This document shows, one piece after another, positions 1-8,240 of a DNA stretch of 61,922 nucleotides. The position numbers and the translations under genes were made by a program. The stretch is from Pseudemcibacter sp038106445 (GTDB lineage: Bacteria > Pseudomonadota > Alphaproteobacteria > Sphingomonadales > Emcibacteraceae), in contig JAYODU010000012.1 of NCBI GenBank assembly GCA_038106445.1, positions 1-61,922 on the forward strand, given 5' to 3'. The notes beneath the pieces were generated by a model. It was not told the origin of the DNA. It did no database searches and saw nothing but the letters and a program-made list of their open reading frames with translations. Position 1 is the stretch's first letter, and the number at the start of each line of letters is the position of its first letter.

Positions 1-67
1 GAAAGTGGGGAAATAAGAAAAAAGGTTATGCGTAATAAAGACTTAGCCTGAAAAGGTTAGACGGTTT

Positions 68-355
68 ATTTTAGAAGTTGCAATTTTAAATATCAAACCA
101 GGCTTAGAAATCGAGTTTGAAAAATCATTTGATAAAGCAAAACATATTATATCCTCAATGGAAGGGTATATATCCCATCAACTTAGCAGATGCATTGAAC
201 ATGAAAATAAATATTTGCTTCTTGTAAACTGGCTTACTGTAGAACATCATGAAATTGGTTTTCGAGGCTCACCTGAATATCAGGAATGGAAGTCGCTTCT
301 GCATCACTTTTACGAACCGTTTCAATTTGTAGAGCATTTTGAAGCTGTTAGTTGA
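68..355 (+). CDS. ABM-fold (antibiotic biosynthesis monooxygenase-like) protein, non-standard start
   Basis: This is a small protein of the antibiotic biosynthesis monooxygenase/dimeric alpha-beta barrel fold; the substrate is unknown. The conserved block (GYISHQL, YLLLVNW, FRGSPEYQEW, LLHHFY) lies in the open frame, and family members begin about 30 residues before the first ATG (158). Translated upstream the frame reads ILEVAILNIKPG, which matches the usual family N-terminus with Met replaced by Ile (ATT at 68-70). The frame is open back to a TAG at 44-46 and holds no ATG, GTG or TTG before 158. A start at 158 would remove the first beta strand. An AAGG lies 11 bases before the ATT. Either ATT is the start, or the original start is mutated or mis-sequenced. 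The full length of 95 residues is normal for the family. Confidence 0.7.
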   Translation: MLEVAILNIKPGLEIEFEKSFDKAKHIISSMEGYISHQLSRCIEHENKYLLLVNWLTVEHHEIGFRGSPEYQEWKSLLHHFYEPFQFVEHFEAVS

Positions 356-412
356 CCGACGATTTGTAAGGAATGACGTAAAAATTCTCAGGAATTTAAA
401 TTAACTTTAGAT

Positions 413-440
413 TTGACCTCATTCATAAAAGTGATATATG
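413..440 (+). promoter_or_regulatory. Putative sigma-70 promoter of fdxA
   Basis: TTGACC (413-418) and TATATG (435-440) are separated by 16 bases and lie about 50 bases before the fdxA start. This is a pattern match only. Confidence 0.4.
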
Positions 441-491
441 CATTTTAGAAGCATAAAATTTGTTTCAGATGATTGTTTTTAGGAGATCACG

Positions 492-830
492 ATGACATAT
501 GTCGTAACAGAGGCATGTATCAATTGTAAATTTACAGATTGTGTTGAGGTTTGTCCGGTTGATTGTTTTTATGAAGGTGAAAACATGCTGCTGATCAATC
601 CCAGCGAATGTATTGATTGCGGTGTATGCGAACCGGAATGTCCTGCGGAAGCTATTTTGCCTGATACGGAAGATGGTATGGAACGCTGGGTTGAACTTGC
701 GGAAAAATATGCAGACGACTGGCCCAATATAACAGAACAAAAAGAACCTATGCCAGGGGCGGATGATGCAATTTCAGAATCTGATAAATTTGCAAAATAT
801 TTCAGCGAGAACCCGGGCGAAGGTTCATAA
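492..830 (+). CDS. fdxA: Seven-iron ferredoxin (3Fe-4S/4Fe-4S), FdxA family
   Basis: This is a soluble low-potential electron carrier of 112 residues, the normal FdxA length. Cysteines 9, 17, 21 and 25 and the second group 40, 43, 46, 50 (CIDCGVCEPEC) give the Azotobacter FdI-like arrangement of one 3Fe-4S and one 4Fe-4S cluster. The C-terminal tail (residues 60-112) is the acidic extension typical of proteobacterial FdxA. The ATG is preceded by AGGAG at 481. The gene is monocistronic, with 368 bases before the next gene. Ferredoxin-dependent enzymes elsewhere in the window (IorAB) could be partners, but nothing here shows that. Confidence 0.95.
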   Translation: MTYVVTEACINCKFTDCVEVCPVDCFYEGENMLLINPSECIDCGVCEPECPAEAILPDTEDGMERWVELAEKYADDWPNITEQKEPMPGADDAISESDKFAKYFSENPGEGS

Positions 831-1198
831 GCCGAAGTAATTGAAATTTATTCCCTTAGAATTGTAATAACTTTTATATTACATGTGAGATAAGGGCTGT
901 ATTTTATGTTAAAATTATGTTACAATATATCCCATTAGAACTCGATTATTTGACAGGGATACGAATAACTTACTGATTCTACACCAATAATTTAAAATAT
1001 GAAACTTCTTTGCCGAAACAGAATTATGGTTTTGGTGGGGATTTTGCGTAATTTTTTATTTTTATATCAAAATGTGTGTGCACCAAAGCTATTCATCGTT
1101 AATCGTGGGATATGTTTATTATATGAAGAATAATGCTTCGGGACTTAATGCATCATCATATTAGTGATGTGTGCCGGGCAAAGACGGAGAGTTAATTT
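831..1198. other. Intergenic region between fdxA and carD
   Basis: This AT-rich stretch of 368 bases has no credible ORF. TTGACA at 950-955 is followed only by weak -10 candidates (TACTGA at 971). No hairpin terminator with a T-run was found after fdxA. Confidence 0.5.
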
Positions 1199-1711
1199 AT
1201 GACTAAATCAGAAAAGTTGGATTTTTCCATTGATCAGAATATTGTTTATCCAAAGCATGGTGTTGGCAATATTATTGACATTCAGATACAAGAGATTTCC
1301 GGGATGACGATAGAGCTTTATGTTATTCGTTTTGAGCGTGAAAGAATGACTTTAAGAGTTCCCACAGACAAAGCTGTCAGCGTTGGGATGCGCTGTATTT
1401 CTGATAAGGAAACGATGGAGAAAGCTTTCGAAACTCTTAAAGGAAAAGCAAAAATCAAACGGACGATGTGGAGCCGCCGTGCACAGGAATATGAAACAAA
1501 AATCAATTCAGGCAATGTCATTTTTCTGGCTGAAGTTGTGCGGGATCTGTATCGCAGTGGCAATCAGTCCGAGCAATCCTATAGTGAAAGACAGATTTTT
1601 GAAGCAGCAATTGGCCGATTGGCTCGCGAAGTCGCAGCGGTTGAAGATATAGGTGAAAAAGAAGCACTTATAAAACTTGAAAGCGTATTGTCACCAGAAA
1701 TTGCGGCGTAA
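1199..1711 (+). CDS. carD: CarD/CdnL-type RNA polymerase-binding regulator
   Basis: CarD-family protein of 170 residues. The N-terminal RNA-polymerase interaction domain (about residues 10-70) shows the hallmark VYPKHGVGNI and the Tudor-like strands ending in RERMTLRVP. The helical C-terminal domain (75-165) carries the promoter-facing Trp in RTMWSRRAQEY. In alphaproteobacteria CdnL/CarD stabilises open complexes at housekeeping and rRNA promoters. The ATG is preceded by a GGAG-like AGACGGAGAG stretch. A strong terminator follows directly, so the gene is probably its own unit. Confidence 0.95.
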   Translation: MTKSEKLDFSIDQNIVYPKHGVGNIIDIQIQEISGMTIELYVIRFERERMTLRVPTDKAVSVGMRCISDKETMEKAFETLKGKAKIKRTMWSRRAQEYETKINSGNVIFLAEVVRDLYRSGNQSEQSYSERQIFEAAIGRLAREVAAVEDIGEKEALIKLESVLSPEIAA

Positions 1712-1736
1712 CTTGCTTAAAGAAAATTATTTCATA

Positions 1737-1763
1737 AGCCCGCTTTCAAGCGGGCTTTTTTTG
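1737..1763 (+). terminator. Rho-independent terminator of carD
   Basis: An 8-bp stem (AGCCCGCT / AGCGGGCT) with a 4-base loop is followed by a run of seven T. Confidence 0.9.
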
Positions 1764-1825
1764 TTTCAAAATAATATTAAAATTGCTACTTGTTCTAGCA
1801 ACCAAAACCAACAGGAATAAACTCA

Positions 1826-2653
1826 ATGGACGCCAGGGATCTATCAGGTCTGGATGATAACAGATACGGTCTATTAAGAAATGCCAAACGGATTTGGGCT
1901 GTTGGTGCTATTCATGGCGAACTTACGATCTTAAAAAAAGTCCATAAACAGCTTATTGCCAAATTCAGAAGGGGTGACAAGCTGGTTTATCTTGGCAATT
2001 ATTTTGGCGATAGCAAAGTGAATAAGGAAACATATGACGAAATCCTGAATACACGTCGTGCGATTATGTCACTTCCTGAAGTTTTTATGCCTGAAGATTT
2101 TGTGTATTTGCGCGGCGCACGCGAAGAAATGTTTTTTAAACTTCTGCAAATTCATTTTGCGCCTAATCCTGTTGAAGTTATGGAATGGCTATTGCAACAT
2201 GACATGGGCAGTTCAATCGCTGCTTACGGCGAAAATGACAATAAAGCGAGGGCGATTGTACGTCAGGGCACGATGGCACTTACGAAATGGACAAATAATA
2301 TCAGAAGACAAATACAATCATGCCCGGGGCATATAGAGCTCAACAATTGTTTAAAACGGGCATGTTTAACAGATGATGGTAATCTGCTTTTTGTGCACGC
2401 ATGTATTGATCCCAGTCGCCCCCTTACAATGCAGAAGGATCAGTTCTGGTGGGACAGCGGCCGCTTTGATAAAATTAACGAGAAGTTTTCTGAGTTTACC
2501 AAAGTTATCAGAGGCTACGATCACGCAAATAATGGTGTTGTTCTGAATAGGCAGTTTACATGTACCATTGATGGTGGCTGTGGCAGGGGGGGCAATCTTC
2601 ATGCGATATGCTTTACACCGGATGGGGAAAAACATGATGAAATTATTGGATAA
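1826..2653 (+). CDS. Degenerate PPP-type metallophosphoesterase, probable pseudoenzyme
   Basis: The overall layout of 275 residues is that of small bacterial serine/threonine metallophosphatases. The metal-binding motifs are altered: VGAIHG (26-31) where GDxHG is expected, YLGNYFGDS (55-63) for GDxxDRG, YLRGAREEM (94-102) for GNHE, and RGYDH for the late GH motif. The supporting FVHACIDPSRPL motif and the glycine-rich C-terminal strand (GGCGRGGNL) are intact, so the fold is probably kept. Loss of two Asp ligands plus the Asn-His pair argues against ordinary two-metal catalysis. It may be a regulatory or binding protein. It stands alone after the carD terminator. The reading frame is clean, which suggests selection for some function. 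Confidence 0.75.
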   Translation: MDARDLSGLDDNRYGLLRNAKRIWAVGAIHGELTILKKVHKQLIAKFRRGDKLVYLGNYFGDSKVNKETYDEILNTRRAIMSLPEVFMPEDFVYLRGAREEMFFKLLQIHFAPNPVEVMEWLLQHDMGSSIAAYGENDNKARAIVRQGTMALTKWTNNIRRQIQSCPGHIELNNCLKRACLTDDGNLLFVHACIDPSRPLTMQKDQFWWDSGRFDKINEKFSEFTKVIRGYDHANNGVVLNRQFTCTIDGGCGRGGNLHAICFTPDGEKHDEIIG

Positions 2654-2853
2654 AAATTAAGACCTGCATGAAATTGCCATAGTTTTGAGATAAGATCACG
2701 GGAAATTGAGATAAAATAAATTTTTATCACTGGATAAGGGTAAAATTGTCGGTTATTTTATGATCAGGAAGATATTTCTATAAAAATATACAATTTGGCT
2801 GCGACAATAAAAATAAAATGCAGAGCAAATTAAAAAAGAATTAGAGTATTTAA

Positions 2854-3213
2854 ATGAATACGTCTAAATTCTGGATAACACCAGCTATTATGCTGCTGGT
2901 TTCATCCTGTGCATCTCTTCCTATAAGCGAAAATGAGCTTACCGGTTCCATTGCAATAAATAATGAGTTTGCCGCAGCAGATGATAGCCAATCAATGTCA
3001 GCTGAAAATGGCTGGTTGGATGAGCTTGATTTAGAAGCACTGAGTGCTTTTGTCCTGGAAGTAATGGATAATAATCCCAATTATAGAGAAGTGGCACTGC
3101 GCATGCAGGCAGCAGGCTATAATGCTGATGTTGCTGCCGGTAGGCTCCTTCCCGGGGTGGGTGCTTCTGCGAGCGCATCAAGAACAGATTTCTTTATAAG
3201 TAAAACAGTATAA
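2854..3213 (+). pseudogene. Truncated outer-membrane efflux lipoprotein (TolC/NodT-like), N-terminal fragment
   Basis: The 119 residues begin with a lipoprotein signal peptide (lipobox LVSSC, Cys about 19). They continue with the typical start of NodT-type outer membrane factors: an acidic linker, then LSAFVLEVMDNNPNYREVAL and AAGRLLPGVGASASASR, which form the first helix of the TolC barrel. Complete family members are about 450-480 residues, so about three quarters is missing. The frame ends after an unrelated tail (TDFFISKTV) and no continuation is seen in the other frames of the following 70 bases. No RND pump or adaptor is adjacent. I infer a deletion remnant. Confidence 0.7.
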
Positions 3214-3287
3214 ATAAAACTATAATTTTTAGCGCTTTTTATTTTAATAGCTGTTAGTGTTCCAAAAATATTAACAGGGTAAATATA

Positions 3288-4487
3288 ATGGATGAAGTAA
3301 ACGCCAAAAAAGCCAGGCTCGCGCTTATATATATGTCCGTGATTATGGCACTGGTTTTTTCTGTCTGGCAGGTGATGCTCAATAATTTTACTGTTGAACG
3401 GGCAAATTTCAGCGGGTTTGACATAGGCAGTCTTCAGTCAGTACGGGAAATACCAGGGTTTCTGGCTTTTACTGCAATATTTGTGCTTATTCTAATCCGT
3501 GAGCAGACCTTTGCGATTTTATCTCTTGGGCTTTTATCAATTGGTGTATTGGCAACTGGCTTTTTTCCAAGTAATGCGGGCCTGCTCATTACAACTTTTA
3601 TCATGTCGGTCGGATTTCATTATTTTGAAACCATCAACAGCAGCCTTACATTACAATGGCTTCCCAAAAGTGAAGCACCGGCCTTTCTGGGACAAGTGAT
3701 TGGTTATAGCTCTTTTGCGGGACTTATTGCATATGGGTTGGTATGGCTTTTTTATAAACAACTTGGCATGGATTATATCTGGATTTACGGAATATTTGGA
3801 ACGCTTGGTCTGTTAATGGTTGTGCATCTTTGGCGGTTATTTCCAAAATTTGAAAATATTGTGCCGCAGCGCAAAAAGCTTTTTTTAAAGAAACGCTACT
3901 GGGTTTATTATGCACTTACTTTTTTGAAGGGCGCCCGGCGGCAAATTTTTATGGTTTTTGCGGCCTATCTGATGGTGGAAAAATTTGGCTACACGTTGGA
4001 TGAAATCGCGGCACTTTTTCTAATCAATAAAACCGCCAATATTGTAGTGGCACCCCTTTTGGGAAAATTAATTGAAAAGATCGGGGAACGCCGCGCGCTT
4101 ACTATCGAATATGTGGGCCTTGTCGCTGTATTTATTGGTTATGCGTTGGTCGAAAGTGCTTTTGTCGCGGCCCTGCTTTACGTTATTGATCATTTGTTCT
4201 TTGCGCTTGCAATCGGGATAAAAACATATTTTCAGAAAATTGCCGATAGTGAAGACATGGCAGCAACACAAAGCGTGAGCTTCACTATTGATCATATAGC
4301 TTCAGTGGTAATCCCGGTTACATTTGGACTGATATGGATGTCTGACCCGTCACTGGTTTTTTATGCCGGTGCGGGTTTTGCGTTCTGTTCCTTAATCATG
4401 TCAAACCTTATTCCGCACTCACCGGAACCGGGAAATGAATTTATCTGGTCTAAGAATAAAAAGATGCTAAATGAAACTGGCGTTTAG
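3288..4487 (+). CDS. MFS transporter
   Basis: Inner-membrane protein of 399 residues with about 12 hydrophobic segments, consistent with a major facilitator carrier. Conserved features include the cytoplasmic basic loop after TM6 (PKFENIVPQRKKLFLKKRY) and the GKLIEKIGERRALTIEY motif at the start of the second half. The substrate cannot be told. The ATG is preceded by CAGGGTAAATATA. It converges on the M48 protease gene with a 4-base tail-to-tail overlap (4484-4487). Confidence 0.85.
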   Translation: MDEVNAKKARLALIYMSVIMALVFSVWQVMLNNFTVERANFSGFDIGSLQSVREIPGFLAFTAIFVLILIREQTFAILSLGLLSIGVLATGFFPSNAGLLITTFIMSVGFHYFETINSSLTLQWLPKSEAPAFLGQVIGYSSFAGLIAYGLVWLFYKQLGMDYIWIYGIFGTLGLLMVVHLWRLFPKFENIVPQRKKLFLKKRYWVYYALTFLKGARRQIFMVFAAYLMVEKFGYTLDEIAALFLINKTANIVVAPLLGKLIEKIGERRALTIEYVGLVAVFIGYALVESAFVAALLYVIDHLFFALAIGIKTYFQKIADSEDMAATQSVSFTIDHIASVVIPVTFGLIWMSDPSLVFYAGAGFAFCSLIMSNLIPHSPEPGNEFIWSKNKKMLNETGV

Positions 4488-5992
4488 TCATCCCATACGA
4501 TCAGTTTTAATCTTTGTCCCGCTCTTAATGCTTGACCCTGATTAAGACCATTTAGGGCGACAAATCTTTCCACCTTAAAATCATCAAAAGCCATGTTGCG
4601 CGAAATACTGTCTATTGTATCGCCGTTTTGAACAGTAATGATACGAATATGACGTCCTTTTATCTGGTCTGCTTCTGCTTGCGTGATTTTGTTAAAGCTA
4701 TATGACATTCTTCTAAGCCCGTCTGAAAGGGCGGCAAGTTTACTTTCCGGTGTGATCATCAGAAAATGATATGCGCTGTTATTTCCGTAATTGATTGCAA
4801 TAAGTCTTATATTATACTGAACGTTATTAAGTGCCATCGACGTGTAACCGGTCATTGCATCCATGCCATTAATATCCATTGACTGTATATTTTCCATTGG
4901 ATTTTCAATTTCAAATGCTTCCCAAACCTTCTGACCATATTGATTTATGGTCATCCCTTCCATGGATGCACCGGCAAAAATAACGGCACTTCCTGATGCA
5001 TCACCGGTACCGCTTGCCATTACCGCCTGCGATGAATTCTGCAGTTGGTAGTTTTGTGGCGCAGTAAATTTAAGTTTCATGACAGGATGAACGAATTCGC
5101 GACCATTTATAATTCCTTCTTTGGGATCATCACCATAACGCATGCCATCAATTGTATTAAAATAGGCACTTTGGTTTCGATCGCGCGAATTTTCCGAGAT
5201 TTGGGTTGCCGCTGCAGCTGCGTGTGCCCGTGTGACACGGTCTTGCGTATTGGGGTGTGTTGAGAAAAAATCCGTTTTTTCCGGCTCGCCAGCACGGTCC
5301 GCAAGAATAAGCTGAAGCTTGTGTTCCGCATCAAGTGATTGCAACATTTCTGCTGCAGCATAGGGATCATAACCCGATCTACTTGAATATCTGACCCCAA
5401 GTTCGTCAGATTGATATTCCTGATTTCGAGAGTAGCTCATCAGATACGCCTGTGCACCCTGACCAAGACTATTTGCAAGCGCACTATCGCCTGTTACGAC
5501 ACCGGCAAGTACGGTGCCGATCCCCGCGAACAACTGATTATTATACCGTCTTGCAGAGTGGCGTGCGGTGACATGGCCGATTTCGTGTGCGACGACAGAT
5601 GCCAGTGCAGCCTCGCTATTTAACATCGCCATGATACCTCTGGTTACATAAACGTATCCCCCCGGCAGGGCAAAGGCGTTGACCATTGGTGTATCCAAAA
5701 CAGTGAATGTAAATTTACTATCGCTCATTTCAGAATTTGCGACCAGCTTCTGACCCAGATTGTTAACATATTGGGTAATTTGTGTGTTTTCATATGCACC
5801 ACCCATTTGATCAAGAATGATTGGATGTTGTTGTTGGCCGATTTGCAATTCTTTTTCAGGGGACATAAAGGGAGTAAAATCCCGCTGACCAGTTGCCGGA
5901 TTAACAGTCGTACAGGCCTGTAATGTCAGGGGTAAAATTACCAATAGTGCTTTTGTGATTATTTTACCGTAAATTTTTTGCCACACATTCAA
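4484..5992 (-). CDS. M48 family metalloprotease lipoprotein with C-terminal LysM domain
   Basis: Periplasmic, membrane-anchored zinc protease of 502 residues. It has a lipoprotein signal (TLQAC, Cys27), the HEIGH zinc motif at 136-140 followed by VTARHSA, and the downstream SRNQEYQSDELGV stretch with the third ligand. The C-terminal 50 residues (from VQNGDTIDSISRN to LKLIVWDD) form a LysM peptidoglycan-binding domain. The architecture is that of the BepA/YfgC-like proteases linked to outer-membrane protein quality control. Its ATG overlaps the stop of the upstream nuclease gene by 4 bases, so the two are probably co-transcribed. Confidence 0.92.
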   Translation of the reverse strand: MNVWQKIYGKIITKALLVILPLTLQACTTVNPATGQRDFTPFMSPEKELQIGQQQHPIILDQMGGAYENTQITQYVNNLGQKLVANSEMSDSKFTFTVLDTPMVNAFALPGGYVYVTRGIMAMLNSEAALASVVAHEIGHVTARHSARRYNNQLFAGIGTVLAGVVTGDSALANSLGQGAQAYLMSYSRNQEYQSDELGVRYSSRSGYDPYAAAEMLQSLDAEHKLQLILADRAGEPEKTDFFSTHPNTQDRVTRAHAAAAATQISENSRDRNQSAYFNTIDGMRYGDDPKEGIINGREFVHPVMKLKFTAPQNYQLQNSSQAVMASGTGDASGSAVIFAGASMEGMTINQYGQKVWEAFEIENPMENIQSMDINGMDAMTGYTSMALNNVQYNIRLIAINYGNNSAYHFLMITPESKLAALSDGLRRMSYSFNKITQAEADQIKGRHIRIITVQNGDTIDSISRNMAFDDFKVERFVALNGLNQGQALRAGQRLKLIVWDD

Positions 5993-6801
5993 CTCTCCCT
6001 TTCATCGATAACCAATTGCTCTGGGTCGGTCAGGTCTAACGATGGTCCATTATAATATTTAAGCCATCCTCTAACAAATATATTCTTACCCTTCAAATCA
6101 GACAGATTTATGTCCAATTCATCAAACATTCTTTTTACTTTGTTTGGTATAACTATGGTAAAATCTTTTCGGTAATCGTCTCCAAAGTTAAGATAGGTGT
6201 TGTTTCGCACTGTCGCGACTTCTTTTACCCTACCAGTAATAATCTGAAAACTGTCAGTAAATTTGCCACTCGTTTCCTGCGGCCTTAACGCGTAATATTC
6301 CAATGCCCAGATACCGCGTCTGGCACTAAAGCGATCCTTTTCTTCTTCAAGCATTTGCGAAACCACACTTCGGTTATCTTCAAAACTGTAAACCCGGGCC
6401 ATGCCGTTTTTAAGCATTTCTCCCTGTACCCATGTGCCGTCTTCAAGGAATAAATGTGCAAGGGTTCTGCCGTATCGGTCCATTTCACGGCCGCCGAAAT
6501 AAAGGGTAACGACCTTCCCCAGTGTAATTTCGGAAAGTGCTTCTTTTGCTTCATACCCAAGGGGCCATTCTTTGAAATTCTTGCGGCCCAAGGCAATTTT
6601 TGGCGCCTGGAGGCCAACCAGTCTGATTTCCCGTCCATTTTCTAGCTGAAGTGTATCCCCGTCAATAACGCTAACCACAGGGGATTTGTAGAATTCTTCC
6701 TTATCGGGGGTCAGCTGACTTCGGATATTATCACTTTCATAGGCGACAGTGATGGCTGAATTTAAAATAAACAGAGCTATAAGTGAAACAATTTAGCGCA
6801 T
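5989..6801 (-). pseudogene. SNase-like thermonuclease with an in-frame stop in the signal peptide
   Basis: Staphylococcal-nuclease-fold protein. The core VVSVIDGDTLQLENGREIRLVGLQAPK, YFGGREMDRYGRTLAHLF and ARRGIWAL is clear; the C-terminal half (about 150-229 counted from the internal GTG) is a second OB-like domain. The first usable start is GTG 6678, at the edge of the nuclease core. Upstream the frame encodes an obvious signal peptide (IVSLIALFILNSAITVA) beginning at ATG 6799-6801, but codon 3 is TAA (a likely change from AAA). With the stop, only a leaderless 229-residue product from GTG 6678 or rare ATT initiation after the stop is possible. It could be a true nonsense mutation or a base error. 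Confidence 0.7.
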
Positions 6802-6921
6802 TGCGGGATGATAGTAATTTTATTTTAATGTGTAAATTTATTATATGATTGCACTGCTAAAATGGTTTCCAGTAGCGTGACAATTATATCGTCATTGATT
6901 TAGCAGAAACTTTTTACGACG

Positions 6922-8073
6922 TTATGGATCAGTAATGATATCTGAATCCGTATGATTTTTGTTTTTGGGTTTTAAGATCGGTTTGAGATATTTACGATAA
7001 GCCAGTGCCAACCCGGTCCATACCATTACCGTAGAAAAAAGCGATACAAGGCCGGCTATTGTCTGCCCGATGATACCCAAGGCTTCACCTGTGTGAAGAA
7101 AACGAATGTAATTTCTTGCCTGCCTTCCTGCGGAATAGTCATCAAATGATTGCCAATCGGTTATTTCGCCGTTCGCGCGGCTTATGTAAAGGTCGCCTTT
7201 TTTCTGCGGTTCTCCCCCATTTCCAATATCCACAGAAAAGCGAACATCTTTATCAGTGTCTGCTGGATAGGTCATTGTGATACTGGTCCAGTTTTCGCGT
7301 TGCAGTTTCGCTTTTTCAAACATGCTGTCAAACGTTACTAATTGATTAAATGTAGGGTTGTCTTTGGCTGAAGCTGGTTGCCCGCGAACAGGAGGTTCTT
7401 CGCCCGCAAGGATATAAACCAGATTATTGGCCCATGTGTAATAGAATACTGTCGCGGTTGCGACGACAACAATTAACGGTATAGCAGACCAGATACCGAG
7501 TACATTATGCCAGTTGAAATCACGGGCTCTTGAAGATTTTGTTTTTCTGAAAAACAGGATTTTTTTGATATTTTTCCAATTTATCACCTTAGGTATCCAG
7601 AGGTACATTCCAGAAATAACAATAAACAGAAACATCAGATTGGCGGCCCCGGTAAATATTCTTGCGGTAGCGCGACTTTCCCCTTCCATGGCAAGCCAGC
7701 GATGAAGACTGCGAAGATCGCTCATGAATTCTTTAACACCAACAGGCCCGTTACCCAGATTTTCCCCCGTATATTGATCAATGTAAAAATAGTCATTGCT
7801 GCGGATGACAACCGGGGTATCAGGGCGGTTTTCAATTTTGATGGCTCTTAAATTTCCATCACCAAAAGCCGCACTGTTCATATTGATAAGGCTGTCAATG
7901 GGAAGTGCTCTGCCTTTTGCGGGCACTGACGAATCAAATTCAGTTTCCGCCCAGGCAATAATCTGACGTTCATATGTTAGCAGTACACCAGTTATTGACA
8001 TTATAAAAATCAGGATCCCGGCAAGTACACCACAGATAAGATGAGGCCAATATAATAATTTATGAAGGGTCAT
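6922..8073 (-). CDS. PepSY-associated TM protein (iron-uptake/ferric reductase-like)
   Basis: The 383-residue protein has four main membrane segments (about 12-34, 140-165, 190-212, 345-370) around a periplasmic PepSY domain. Characteristic features are HKLLYWPHLICGVLAGI at the N-terminus, LRSLHRWLAMEG and the DFNWHNVLGIW helix with conserved His, and RFLHTGEALG before the last helix. These proteins accompany siderophore uptake and are thought to act in ferric or siderophore reduction. The promoter region holds two Fur-like boxes, which supports an iron role. It is divergent from the PhoD-like gene. Confidence 0.88.
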   Translation of the reverse strand: MTLHKLLYWPHLICGVLAGILIFIMSITGVLLTYERQIIAWAETEFDSSVPAKGRALPIDSLINMNSAAFGDGNLRAIKIENRPDTPVVIRSNDYFYIDQYTGENLGNGPVGVKEFMSDLRSLHRWLAMEGESRATARIFTGAANLMFLFIVISGMYLWIPKVINWKNIKKILFFRKTKSSRARDFNWHNVLGIWSAIPLIVVVATATVFYYTWANNLVYILAGEEPPVRGQPASAKDNPTFNQLVTFDSMFEKAKLQRENWTSITMTYPADTDKDVRFSVDIGNGGEPQKKGDLYISRANGEITDWQSFDDYSAGRQARNYIRFLHTGEALGIIGQTIAGLVSLFSTVMVWTGLALAYRKYLKPILKPKNKNHTDSDIITDP

Positions 8074-8100
8074 GATTTAACGTTACATTATTAATATTAA

Positions 8101-8116
8101 GAATAATTATCATTTT
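8101..8116. promoter_or_regulatory. Fur-like box 1
   Basis: GAATAATTATCATTTT resembles the Fur 19-mer (alternating NAT triplets with ATTATCAT core). It lies 28 bases upstream of the PepSY start. Confidence 0.55.
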
Positions 8117-8126
8117 TTATAATATT

Positions 8127-8145
8127 AATAATGATTATCATAAAG
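8127..8145. promoter_or_regulatory. Fur-like box 2
   Basis: AATAATGATTATCATAAAG contains the AATGATTATCAT core of the Fur box. It lies between the divergent PepSY and PhoD-like genes and could control both. Confidence 0.65.
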
Positions 8146-8240
8146 TAAAGAATTTTCTGCATTTCTGCAAATTACTTATAAATGTAATGAAGCGATGATA
8201 TTTTTCTTTTATAGTTAATTGGTTGAGAGGAGAAATTTTC

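Noticed and set aside
465..740. Antisense ORF of 91 residues under fdxA
   Set aside because: Shadow of a well-supported ferredoxin gene; no family features.
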